Positions 45,101-56,269 of a DNA stretch of 64,000 nt are shown in pieces. The notes under the pieces were generated by a model that saw only the letters and a list, made by a program, of their open reading frames with translations, did not search any database and had not been told where the DNA came from. Origin of the DNA: Cryptomeria japonica (Eukaryota; Streptophyta; Pinopsida; Cupressales; Cupressaceae). Positions within the stretch are counted from its first letter, which is position 1; each line of letters begins with the position of its first letter. Both the position numbers and the translations under genes were made by a program. The stretch is taken from NCBI RefSeq assembly GCF_030272615.1, contig NC_081410.1, forward strand, positions 259,873,533-259,937,532. The letters run 5' to 3'.

Positions 45101-45947
45101 TCTTCCTTCTGCATCCACAAAGATAACAATTCATACTACATGAAATTTACCTTTTTCCTTTGCTCACCATCTTTGTTTCTTAGAAAATCAAATGATTTAC
45201 CCATAGAATTGAATTCTTCTTCAACAGATTCAACTTTTGTCTTGAACTTCACCATAGCAGCCAACTATTGTAGACAATATCTGTAAACTTTTCTGGCACG
45301 ATTAATACAATCTCTTATATTATTTATGCATTTGGATAAATTCCTCTTAGCATCATCACATTTCTCTAGCATATTATGCATAGTATCTACTTCTTCCTCT
45401 GAATCAATTTCCTCTTACTCTGCAATCTCAAATTCTTCCTTAACCACAAGGAATTTCGGATCATCTAGCTCAATAACTTCTTCTTGTTTCAATTATTTAT
45501 GCTTCTTCTTAGGTTGCAAAGAACCAGAGGACACAATCTCCTTTAGATTCCTCTTTTTAGAGGCTAGACCCTCTATAGAAGAACCGGTAGCAAGGGATAC
45601 TAGGCCGATACAACACATATCCATAAATGACTTAAATTAAACATCACAAGCTTCTTCTCTCTTTTTCAGACAAATTAGATGCCAGAATATTTGTCTAGCA
45701 ACCGAGACTTGAGATTCCCACAACACATTTTCCTTCATATATAAAGATCTTATAAAATACATTGTCAAACACACAAGCAACGATCCAAACCAGAAGGGAT
45801 AACCTTGATCTTTTGTCATTTTAATATTTTCTAAAAAATGATTCTTTAACAATTCACACAAATTGAATACTGCATCCTCCATAGTAATCTTGTGTGCAAC
45901 ATACACAACAATAGCCAATATAGAACCTGTAGGATGTATTGGAAGAT
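45101..45947 (-). pseudogene. Elem-3 ORF2, C-terminal part, homologous to Elem-1 ORF2
   Basis: The minus-strand frame begins near HPTGSILAIVVYVAHK at the edge of Elem-7. The block FNLCELL ... ENI ... FWFGSLLVCLTMYF (45760-45880) aligns without gaps with DLCEFL ... ENL ... FKFCTLILCLFFYF in Elem-1 (about 3270-3385). A basic stretch (KKRN, QPKKKHK), a Glu-rich region and a coiled coil follow, with TAA near 45637 and later TAG stops at probable Gln sites. This order matches Elem-1 ORF2. The function is unknown, but conservation between two separate elements shows it was a working element gene. Confidence 0.7.
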
Positions 45948-48900
45948 TGTTGGGATAATGTGCAAATATGTGTTTGGATTGGCTAAGTGATGTGCTATCA
46001 TTGATGTCAACATATTCCTCTGTGTGTTTCAGTGTTGCAGTTAGATTAAGTGAGTTGGTTTGGTCAATGTGTTGTAGATGAGTTGTTACAGATTAAAGTG
46101 TTTTGAGATAAGTATCTCTAGTTGATTCAGCTCAAGTTTTAGAGGTTCGCATGGAGATTTGATTGAGTTATGAGATCCGGTATTGTGGTTGGTTTTGTAG
46201 TTGTTCGGTGTTGATTAGTGTTTTGGATTTTGCTCTGTGTTGCAATATCTTGGTTTGTGGATTTGGTAGAGTGGTTGGGACATTCTGGTGTGTCCTAAAT
46301 TCATACGGTTCATGATTTAGAGGTCCTCAAGTGAATCTTTCAGTTCGACAATCAGTTCTGTGAGGCATAAAAATGGAATTGGGTAGTTAAGATGTAATCC
46401 AGCTCTCATGTACACACAGTGGAATACAAAAGAGCCTAGGGAGATATCTAACTTTGAATAATTCATGTAGGGAAGAGAGAGTCAAGGAATATCTCTTAGG
46501 GTTTCTATTTCTTTGTTGTAAATGAGGAGTAGATATGCAATATATGATGCAATGATCAACTATGCTAGGAGATGAACAATGAAGCAAGTATAAACTGAAA
46601 ATACAGAAACTGACAAAACTAAAACTGAGGAACTAAGAATATAGCATGGAGGGGAATTATGATGTGTACCTGGTATTAAAATTTGTAGCTGGCTGTGTAG
46701 GACTAGGGCACTGGGCACCTTGGTCCCAAATACTGTAACTTGCTATGGTTCTGGGAATCAGGTGCTGAAGGTCTGATTTGTTGGACTATCAACAAAAAAT
46801 TAAAAAAATGTTGAGGACCAGGGCACTGCACCCTAGTCTTGGACTAGGCTACCACACCCTAGTCTTAGAAAACTAAGACCTATCTCTATCCTTAAGTCTT
46901 CACTTGTGTGATCTGTTGCTCCCAAAATTTGTGTGTTCGTCGGATTCCTATACCTACACCTGCAACTCGAAAAAGGGTGTCTAGGTGGCTATATAGGGTT
47001 TTTCCTTAGTCAAACCCCTTGTTTTGGTGATCTCCACCTCCACAAATAGATGATAATGTACTAAAAATGTGTCCAAGAATCTCGTGTATATGCAAGATCC
47101 TAAATGATCAAGAAAGAAGATATAGAGTTCTACCCTACGCTTTGGAGAGTAAACCTTGAATGAATGTAAATGCTTCAAATCACATGTAACAATGGATCTA
47201 AAGCATGAATATAAATTTGAAAATGAATGTTATGAAGCTCATACAAAGACATGAAAATAACATGAAACCATACCAAACCCTAAGGGAGAGGTACAAACCA
47301 ATCATCAGTCGGTGATCTCCTATTATTCTCAATGTTTTCAAAGCTCCTAAGGGATGTTGAAAATGCATGATGTAGTCTTGGTGAATGCTTGATTTTCTAT
47401 TGTAGACTGCATATAACCTACACTTTCACTTCACAAGAGGCTCCTTCAATCACTAGATCTTAGATCCTTCAAATGAGGGGAATGCTTTATGTAGGAGACC
47501 CTAACTTTGTTTTGAGTTATAGGCCGACTTAGAAATAATATTTTTTTCCAATCTCTTGGATTTGAATATTAAATTATTGCCAAAACATGCTCCTAAAATT
47601 TGGGGAGAAAAAGTTAGGACCATGTGGGTACCCACATGATCCGAACACATGGTTCGACCAACTTTTTGCCAAATTTTCGTGGAAGCAAGATATTGTGATT
47701 TTAAAACAAATTCCAGGAGTATGTGGGAATTTGCAATGTTTAGATATGCAAAATGAGGCCTTGAAGGTCGAAATAAGACATAATTAGGATATTTGATTAA
47801 ATGATTAATTAGAGGAATAAAATAAAAGGGGCACACTTAGGGTAAATGGCCCAATTTTATAAAGTGGAGTGATAAAAGAAGACTTTAGATTTAATTAAAT
47901 TAATTAATTAAATGCTTAAAGGGAATTTTAAATGCAAGATGCAAACACACCAAGGTAGGTGCTAACCTAAGCGTGGAATTGTACCACCCAATTAAGGGTG
48001 TACAATTTACGATGCTATAGGTTCAGTTAGTGTTCTTGAAGCTCGGTATAATGATGATGAAGATTCTAGTACGTTGTGTTGGTGCGGTTGTTTTTGTGGT
48101 AATTCATGATGCTTGTGGATGTTTCTAGATCATGTCCTATTCATGTTGATGGTCCACATTGATCGTTGTGCATGTTATTGATGAGTTTATTTGATCTGGT
48201 GTTGTTCTTCATGTTCTTGGATGACATGATGATTGTAGCGTGTTGCAAATGTTTGAGGCATAATTCTTGGAGGTGTTTCATGTTCAAGGTGTTGTTTTGG
48301 GTCCATACTATGTCTTAGCTGATATTGGTTTGGTCCACATGTAATGTTGTAGCATGTATGGTTATATCTTTGTAATTTGTGATGTGTGTTGAGCCTACCT
48401 TGAAAGATAGGTTGATGATATGTATAAATAAATGTAATTCTCATGTGAGAGAGGCCTCTGTGTGTGCAAATAATGTATTAATCTTTCGAGAGCAGAGAAG
48501 AAGTGCGGGGAAGTGTGAGGAAGTGCGAAAGAACAATATATATGTTATGTGCTTAATCGAAACTATAACCAGGCATGAGGAGATGTTATTCTATCTGTTC
48601 ATGATCTTCCAAATGTAATCCTAATATGTTTGTAAGACAGTGAGTCTTCCCAAGGGTTGTAGCCCTCCTTGTTATGTGTTTTGAGCAGTGACCTCTAGGC
48701 AATGTGTCTGAATGCATGTGCATTCCTTATTGTAATATTTTATACAATTATAACATGGTATCATCATATTGTGGTAGGTTCCCACTATGATTTTTCCCTT
48801 AACTGGGTTTTTTACGTCAAAAATCTTGGTGTTATGTTTGTCATTGATGTGGTGTTGATTTATGATTTCATAGTTAATTATCTGGTCTAAGATTGTGTTG

Positions 48901-48966
48901 AGTTAGGTAAAGTTTTTGAAACAACTCATTCACACCCCCTCTCAGTTGGTTGCCTTGTTGCCAACA
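45948..48966 (+). mobile_element. Elem-7: LTR inserted in Elem-3 ORF2, itself split by a reversed LTR
   Basis: The ends TGTTGGGA and TGCCAACA form LTR-type inverted termini. The right part (48640-48840) shares the cttcccaagggttgta block and the 'gatttttcccttaactggg' block with the LTR of Elem-1, so it is a diverged relative in plus orientation. Without the inner insertion it is about 1.4 kb, so most likely a solo LTR. The flanks (aagat, taacc) do not match, so no target duplication is left or the boundary is off. Confidence 0.7.
46393..48019 (-). repeat. Reversed solo LTR of the Elem-2 family inside Elem-7
   Basis: The minus strand begins tatagcatcgtaaattgta, against tgtagcgtcgtaaattgta in Elem-2, and continues with the taattaattaa and gggcc...gtgcccctttt blocks. 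Its end holds the 'caacaaagaaatagaaaccc' and 'ctaggctcttttgtattcc' blocks. The first G of TG is mutated to A. The left boundary at 46393 is approximate. No internal element DNA accompanies it. Confidence 0.75.
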
Positions 48967-49420
48967 TAACCTTCCCTATTTATGAAATAAATCTTGTAAG
49001 ACATATCATACGCAACATACCTCACCATGGGATTGATGATTTTGTCAATTAATAGTTCTCTCTGATCTCCCATCACACTGGTTAGGGTTTCAACCTCCTT
49101 ATTCTTTACATTCTTCTTAACCAGTACACTCCCTTTATCACACAAACCAACTATAACTGAAATAATGTCTTTTGTGATCAGATAGGGTTTATCCAACATG
49201 ATACAATCATTTTGCACTTGACTTAGGAGTAATCTGATCACATCCTCATTGTTAAACCAAGGGAATTTACTCCACAAATCCATTCCTTTGTGACCTAAGT
49301 CCTTAACCTTCTGCAATCTACTTCACTTAAGATACTTTCTATCTTTCTGATCTTTTTAGTATCAAATTCATCTAGTTGTACCTTTTTCAAAGTTTAAAAA
49401 TTTTCGTTGCTCAATTCTTT
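48967..49420 (-). pseudogene. Elem-3 ORF2, N-terminal part, homologous to Elem-1 ORF2
   Basis: The open minus-strand stretch from 49316 contains ITKDIISVIVGL, then after about 35 residues NPMVRYVAYDMSYKIYFINRE. Elem-1 has ITKDAI, VVTGF and EPNVRFASMVIRYKVYHSRRE at the same spacing (about 2985-3210). The agreement runs over roughly 90 residues without gaps. It is cut by Elem-7 after NREGY and continues at 45947. The N-terminus upstream of 49316 is out of frame. Confidence 0.72.
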
Positions 49421-49693
49421 GATGATCATCTTTGATTCCATGATTTCTTTCTCTTCTCCTTAAACTCTTTTCTTTGCACAATGTAAAAAATGATTTCAAA
49501 TTCCCATATTTATCTTGTCAATTTCTTCTAAGGTTTTGTTGCCAAAAAGTGTCTTGTTGATGACGTCAACATATTCATTAAATTATCGAATTATATCTTA
49601 AACACAGTCATGTTGGAACAACGACATGAACTAACTCAGAAGAGAGGAGCAAATGTTTTTCCTTGATAACTCCCCTCATCCAAAGTAATAAGC
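49421..49693 (-). other. Elem-3 spacer between gag and ORF2
   Basis: Short broken minus-strand pieces of charged helical sequence with several stops; no domain. Confidence 0.35.
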
Positions 49694-50021
49694 TCAGTTA
49701 CCGAAGGAAGAGGTGCCTGCATCGGATTCCGGTACACCAGGATTACTTTCATTGTTCACCTCCTTCTGTCTCCATACCATGATTTCCTTTTTCTTTGATT
49801 CACACATTATTCTCTGTATACTTCTCCACACCAACTTCATTTCTACATTGATTAGTATAATGTCTGGATTGCTGGAAATTGTAACAATTGATGTTCCTCT
49901 GCACTGAATTTGTTGAATGTGTTCTAGATTTGAATTGATCTTTGTGACCATAGCCATTGCATATGCGATAATATCCATGAAAGTTACTATTCATCTTATT
50001 GTGTGTGTGAAAAAGTGAACC
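49694..50021 (-). pseudogene. Elem-3 gag C-terminus with degenerate zinc knuckles
   Basis: The minus strand encodes two knuckles side by side. The first, RICNGYGHKDQF, has lost its last Cys to Phe; the second, CYNFQQSRHYTNQC, has lost its second Cys to Phe. The order gag then ORF2 is the same as in Elem-1. The rest of gag and the 5' LTR are cut off by Elem-8 at 50022. Confidence 0.65.
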
Positions 50022-51178
50022 TGTAGCTGCAAGCACAACACTTCAATTAAGTCATTATATGCATGGTTAGTAATCAATAATCAATAAGAAATAAACCATA
50101 GCAAAGCGACCAATTGCCTTCTAAAAGATGCGAGTATAAGATTGCTCTCAGATTTTTATAAGCAATACCAGTGACTAGACTACACCAAGATGAAGGATTT
50201 AATCTATATGATATTAACTATATGGATGCAAGATGTATGAATAATTCAACCAATAATAATCAATTCAAGTAACAATGGATGCAAGCAATAATGGATGTAA
50301 AATGGATGCAAACAATAATGGATGTAAAATGGATGCAAACAATCTAAAAAGCACAATAATCTTTAATGACTCCAGAGCAAAATTAGCGCGATAATAATCT
50401 CCAAGCGTGTTCTCAAAAATCTCTGGGTTGAATTGGAATGAGAGCTGAAGACTGAATTTATAGAGAATTGCAAGAGAAAAAGCTCAATTTAGGATTAATT
50501 GAAATAATTGAGAAATCATGTTTAGTTAACCTTGAGATAGATTCCAATTATAGTTTAATTGAAATGCTTTCAAATTAGAAGTCCAAGTTGCATTGGAAAA
50601 TAATAATAAATTAATTCCATGCATATATGATGAAAATAGATAATTCCATGCACATATTTGATTTATTCAAGAAAAAGGTCTTTTCAATGCAATTGAACTT
50701 CTTATTCTGAAAAGCTTTGAGTTCCAATTTTAGAGAATAATTCAATAATTCAATTAAATTTGCTTTTTTGATTTCAAGTTCTAAATTTAGAAAAAGAAAT
50801 AATATCTCAAGTTTGATTTCTCTCTCAATTCAATTCTTTTTATTTATTTATTTTCAATTCAACTCTTTGTAATAAATTAATCCATCTTTTGTAATAAATT
50901 AATCCTTTTTGCATGATTGAATGGCAAATTTATTAATTAATTAAATATGCAAGGATATTTAATAAATTAAAATGGGATAATTGATCAAAATGATATTATT
51001 GGAAATGATTCAATTAATTAAATAAATAATATTGAGTAGTTGATTTGCCATGTGATATTTGATAATTAAAGAATTAATAATGTGCTCAAGATTGATTTAA
51101 TTGCCTTTGGTTAGGACCTTGGTGATGTTGTCGAGATTAGGGGCACATGGTTTAGATGACCAATTTTAGGGTATTACA
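50022..51178 (-). repeat. Elem-8 3' LTR
   Basis: It begins TGTAATACCC (minus) right after the purine tract and appears to end gcagctaca. A TATA-like element, ctataaatt on the minus strand at plus 50455-50463, fits a promoter. The left boundary is uncertain by about 25 bases, because the other LTR is outside the window and no target duplication can be tested. Confidence 0.75.
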
Positions 51179-51192
51179 TTTTCCCCTCTTTG
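51179..51192 (-). other. Elem-8 polypurine tract
   Basis: The minus strand reads caaagaggggaaaa directly before TGTAATACCC. Confidence 0.85.
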
Positions 51193-51239
51193 AATTAATG
51201 TGCGAGCAGCACGTTGGTTCAAAGAATGTGTGATGTCTA

Positions 51240-51810
51240 GGAGATGCCAGTTCTGAACTTGATCGATCACGAACTAGATGAAAAGCAAGGTGTTTAGCTT
51301 GATTCGAAGCGACAAGGCTAAATGAAGTCTAATTAAATTGATACCAATCTCGAACTTGATTGAACTGGGGAACGATAGAAAACAAAGATACCGAACTTGA
51401 ACTTGATTGATCAAGAAGCGGATCTTACTGATGTAGAACTTGATTGATCTTAGATACAGTGAGTGATGATAAAAATCGATCTTGAACTTGATTGATCAAG
51501 ACACGATGAGCGAAGAATGAACCATCCAGCTTGATCAAGAAATGAATACTGAACACCAGCTTAGATTAAGTGTGATCAAAGAAACTCTTTAAACTTTTGA
51601 TTGAGTTTAAATGAATAATCAGTTTGATTTGAAGCGATGAAACTGATTAATGTTAAGAGATTAATTCAGATGAAAGACAAATATCAGCTTGATTTGAAGT
51701 GATGAAACTGATATGCCCCTAGTCATTGATTTGATTCAGATGTTCGAGAGATCTCAACTTGATGTGAAGCATTGAAGCTGAGATGCCCCTTAGCAATAAG
51801 GATTGATTTT
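51240..51810. repeat. Tandem repeats of an AACTTGATTGATCAAG-like motif in the Elem-8 3' region
   Basis: About ten degenerate copies (gaacttgattgatcaag, cagcttgatttgaagcgatg and similar) recur every 30-70 bases, next to the 3' LTR. The last ones end in the shared phrase 'gatgcccct'. Tat elements often carry hypervariable tandem repeats at this place. Confidence 0.75.
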
Positions 51811-52296
51811 CTTTAGTTGAAAAGATTTTGCTCGACTTTTGATGAAGAATTGAAAAATTTCCTCGACTTGTGAGATGTGAAGTCATAAGGTCATGAGTAT
51901 ACCCCCTCGGGAGTGAAATCAAAAGATAATGAGGGTACTTGATTATTGGCAATTGTTTGGCGAAAATAAGTAATTTGAGCACAAATTGATTTTGAGGATT
52001 TTTTTTTGTTGTTGAAAATTTTGGCGTTGATTGATGATAAATTGAGCATAGAGTTGGTTGAAATGTTGATGTGTAGAACGAAATTGAATTAAGATTCAGC
52101 GTTGAAATTGAGTGCAATTTGAAGAAAGAATGAGCGTTTGATGAAAAGAGCACTAAGTGGTCAAACTTGTGAAATTGACTAAGAAAATGATCTCAAATTT
52201 TGATTTCGATCCCGAAAATGGAATTAGAGCAGGCAAATTAGCTAAGGGTACAATTTTCATAACCATCGGAGCAAGTTGAAAAATTAGATTTTAGGC

Positions 52297-52304
52297 TATA
52301 TATA
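52297..52304 (+). promoter_or_regulatory. Candidate TATA box of the antisense PMD gene
   Basis: tatatata lies about 75 bases before the ATG at 52378 on the plus strand, opposite to the Elem-8 genes. Confidence 0.5.
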
Positions 52305-52377
52305 GGACGAACGTGTCATTTTCAAATCATTTTAACCCTCCAAGTTTGAAAATTCAAAAAGCCTTCTGTGAAGAAAA

Positions 52378-54722
52378 ATGGTGGTCCCTTCTCGTCAGCA
52401 TCGATTTGAGTGCCAGAGACGTCACAATCGACCCCGAAACTACGAGCCAGTGGTAAGTGATCAATCTTAAGCCTCTTTATGTTTCCAATTTTGAATTTTT
52501 TAATGCATTTTTGATGTCTTTCATGGGTTTTGGGTTGGGTGTCTCAGTTTATTATGCGAGACAGGATCCTGTCTCGTACAAGAAAATGGTAAAAAATCTT
52601 ATTTCGTTTGAGCCTACTAGTTTTGTCATACGGGGTCCACCCTTGTGTCATACGACAGGTCTGTTAAAAGACCATTTTGTCATGCTAAGTCTATTAAATT
52701 GTCGTTCGAGGCTGTTTTCTCGTACGAAAGCCATTCCTGACTCATATGAGATGCTGCTTGACTATGTTTTGTCGTTCGAAAGATAGTGATCATTTTTGAA
52801 AGTGTAAACATGAAATTTTGGTTTTGCATTTGACTTATTTGGATTTGCGTGATGTTTAACTTCTCTTGTAGGCTTATTTGGAATGTTTTCTAATGATCGT
52901 TGTTGGGTTTTTGTAGGTTTGATTACCTCTTGTGCTCTTTAGATGTGTATATCCACCTACGATGGCATTAGTTTATCATCTATCTGAGGTTGAGCACGCT
53001 CATGTTGATTTATGCAGCTTGACTCATTTATTGCGATTACCTGATATCCGTGTGAATCATGGGATGCTGACGGCATTGGTTGAGCATTTTCATTCGGAGT
53101 AGAATACCTTTCATTTGCCAATTGGGGACTTGACTATCACTCCCAAGGATGTGTACAGGATCCTTCGTATCCCTTTTGCTGGGGATAAGGTGGATTATGA
53201 TACCGCATTGTTACCTGGACTACAGGCTCTTAGGAACGTATTCAGGGATCCTGATATCTTGACTCATTCCATGAGTTGGGATATATTGATGAGCAGGTAC
53301 AATGAGGAGTATCCGCTGGCATGTGTCCTAGCAGGTTTCATTGGTTGCTTTTTGATGCCAGATAGAGGGCAACAGGGTTTCCAGAGCGGATGGGACCGTA
53401 TGCTGGAGTGGTTGATAGAGACCCCTCAGAGACCTGGCTGGGGCTCTTGTTTATTGGCCCACATGTATCAGGAGATGCATGAGATTGTTTAAAGAGATGG
53501 GTGAAGCATGGCCAAAGGGGTGTACATTTTACAGGTGTGGGCTTGGGAGCACCTTCCCATTTGTTAGCCGATAGTTGATGATAGCAGAGAGCCAGGGCAG
53601 GCGATTATTTACAGGTATGCCAGATATATTATGTAGCCCCATCTGGGCAAGATAGATTTTTGGTGATGACAACTCGATGATCTGATAGCAGTTGTCTGGA
53701 GACCATATAGAGGATTGGAGTTGTGGGATGATTGGCAGAGGGTTCGCAGGGACCTTTTTGTGACATGCCCACTGATTGGGAGATCACAGACTGTTGTGGA
53801 GCGATTCGTCATTTCACGAGTGATGAGGCAGTACGGCCAACCTCAGGGGATCTCTCAGGAGTATACAACGTATTCTTGATACATCGATGAGGAGAGACAA
53901 GGATGGTCACCTAGGCTATCCCATGCTTTAGCGATGCAGGAGCTGATAGGTTTACACCGCCTGAGGTGGGATTACCTAGATGATATAGCAGATGTGGAGG
54001 TATTGCCCCAGTATAGAGATTATTTTCAGCAGCATCCTTTCCCATGGTTTACAGACCTAGGTGAGCAGGCTCCTCAGATTGAGGATGTTGAGGAGGATGC
54101 CCCCTGCACCAACACAGGGATAGGGCTAGAGACAGGGTCAGGCACAAAGAGCTGAGGCTCCATGACGAGGTAGTGGTGATCCGAGTGCTAGCAGCAGTAG
54201 GGTGTCAGCTCAGGGTAGGCAGTAGAGGGGTGAGGGTGGATCCCTAGGGCGAGTGGGTGAGGTGGAGGAGGAGCAAGTAGCTCCTAGATAAGTGCGATAG
54301 CACCGGGATGAGCAGAGTGGAGCCATAGGTGGAGATGGTGGCGGAGAGCCTGCGAGAGAGCAAGGGCTGACATAGGATGGTCGATGAGAGCACGTCTTGC
54401 AAAGTTACAGTCACAGTTGACAGTGGCTTAGACTCAGTTGGCAGAGCGAGACCGATAGTTGGTCGAGGTTAGGGTCGAGCGTGATCACCATATCACAACA
54501 TTGAGAGCAGAGATACAGTCTCTACGATAGGAGGTGCTTCTCCAGAGTAGTAGGGTAGCATATTATGTGGTGGCATATAGTGTCACAGTTCCTTTTGCAT
54601 AGCAGGTGCAACCCTATTCACAGTATATGGCTAGATCAGAGGGAGCATGAGCACCTCGACAGGATCCCGGGCATTAGGCTCCTGCTCCTCCACCAGGCGA
54701 TGAGGGAGAGGGCGCCAGCTAG
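52378..54722 (+). pseudogene. Plant mobile domain (PMD) gene antisense to Elem-8, two exons, broken by stops
   Basis: PMD proteins occur in plant transposable elements and in a few silencing-related host genes; the biochemical role is not settled. Exon 1 (52378-52452, MVVPSRQHRF) ends at gtaagt. The likely intron is 52453-52916, ending tttttgtag; the phase is kept and exon 2 continues in register. The PMD core is in exon 2: FHLPIGDLTITPKDVYRILR (53112-53171), the region ending in GFIGCFLMPD, VWAWEHLP, PHLGKIDFW, VVWRPYRGLELW and RLRWDYLDD. The stops (52920, 53100, 53490, 53502, 53568, 53631, two at 53661-53666, one near 53877) mostly replace Gln or Arg, fitting CAG and CGA changed by C-to-T. 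After about 54155 the frame shifts into a Gln-rich coiled coil (54390-54600) ending near 54722. It lies between pol and the 3' LTR of Elem-8, where Tat elements are known to carry extra antisense ORFs. Confidence 0.8.
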
Positions 54723-56269
54723 ATGATTCATCTTTTTTGGAGCTCGGATATATATTGTAGACACACCCATTTTTTGTAGTTGATACGATTCTTGCTCCGA
54801 TGGGAGTTTGTACATGTCATTGGACATCATTTTGTACTCTTATACTTGATATGATATATATACAAGATTTGATTTGACTTCATCATACTTGTGCTGATTC
54901 AACTATGAGATGTCTCTTATATGCTTTATTCTATATGTATGCAAATGATTATGAATGTATATTTTGGTTTCTTTGATATGCAAATAAATGATAATGCAAA
55001 TGAGTAATAATGAAATTTATGAAGCTATGTGAAATGTTATGTATGCAGCTAAACATCTCAAAACACAAGTACTCGATCAGAGAAATAATGATAAAAAGAC
55101 CACTTAGGGTAAGAAATGATGATGCTTTCAGCTCTCATTCAGAAGATAAAGAGATTATTACCATACCGAAATCACTCTAGATTCACAAAAATGCAGAATG
55201 AAATGCAAAATGATATGCGAAATGCAACCTAAACCTAGTCACCGGTTTTAAAATACTTAAGATTCATCACTGAGCATAACGAACACAACAGGTAGGTTAG
55301 AGTTCCTTTCTTTTTCAATGTGCAATTTTAATTATCTTGTCCACAATGACCCTTTTTTTGTTCATATCCTTGGACAGATTTTGTAGGGACCCAAATTGCA
55401 TCATAAAGAAATTCCCTCAAAATAGACAAAGAAATGATATGGACCTCCCTGTAGCATAAAAATAAGCGGAGTCGAGGTATGTGAGGCGATTTCACCTTGA
55501 TGTGAAGACTCTTATCATAGACACCTAGCTAATTTATATGTTTCTAGATCATCGAGATCATTCCTACAAGCAGAAAACAAAGAAAATATTATGCCCCCAA
55601 TCCTTGCTCCTCTTAGTCACAATAGACTTCCTCGAGTTACTCAGAGGGACAATAATCAAAAATCAATATAAAAGATAGCATACAAAGAAAATTTTCACTC
55701 ATAGCTCAAACTGTTTAGTGATTGTTTTCTGTTATGTTGTTTTGCTTGTGAACTCAGTGATAAACTCTTTGGTAATTAGGAGACAGGTGACTGACTCAGA
55801 GTGGACGACTAGGTTTCACTGATGGAAGAATGACTTGGTTGACACTACTTAGGATATGTAATGTGCTCTGTCGAGTAACCTAAGACTAGGATGTTAATCA
55901 GTTTCAAGTCATGAGAGTTTCAACGAACCAGGATGTCACAAAAGTGACTAAAAATATGTACAAGCGAAAGAAAAAGATGCATGAAAGCGGGAAATGCCAA
56001 CATTGCGTTGATAGATGGAGTTCTTGAGTACAAGAGGTGCCTATTTGCCAGGCTTTCACCTGCTTGGCAGAGATTCATTTTTTTTTTGCCAAGCTGCCTG
56101 TTTACTAGGTTTTCACTAGGGCAATTTCTCTCTGTATATATATATATATATTTAATTTTTATTTTTATTTTTTTTTGTGATTTCTTCAGGACTTTTTCTA
56201 ATTTTTTTTTTAGGATTTTTTTCAGGACTTTTTTCAGCTGCACATGTTTGCTGGAGCAGAGAGTGCTAA
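54723..56269 (-). other. Elem-8 region between pol and the antisense gene
   Basis: No domain on either strand. It has a short repeat of 'gaaatgcaaaatgatatgc' type near 55195-55230, a TA run near 56136-56150 and T-rich DNA at 56160-56225. The minus-strand open stretch 55920-56243 is compositionally odd (Lys-rich) and shows no motif. Confidence 0.45.

Noticed and set aside
46600-46900. Host gene hint from 'ggactagggca' repeats
   Set aside because: The same phrase family occurs in the LTRs of Elem-2 (6120-6210, 13070-13160), so it is LTR sequence.
46981-47836. Minus-strand open stretches in the reversed LTR
   Set aside because: They align with LTR sequence of Elem-2 and are not genes.
52457-52786. 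Plus-strand 109-residue open stretch after the PMD exon 1
   Set aside because: It lies within the inferred intron, starts after gtaagt and shows no PMD similarity.
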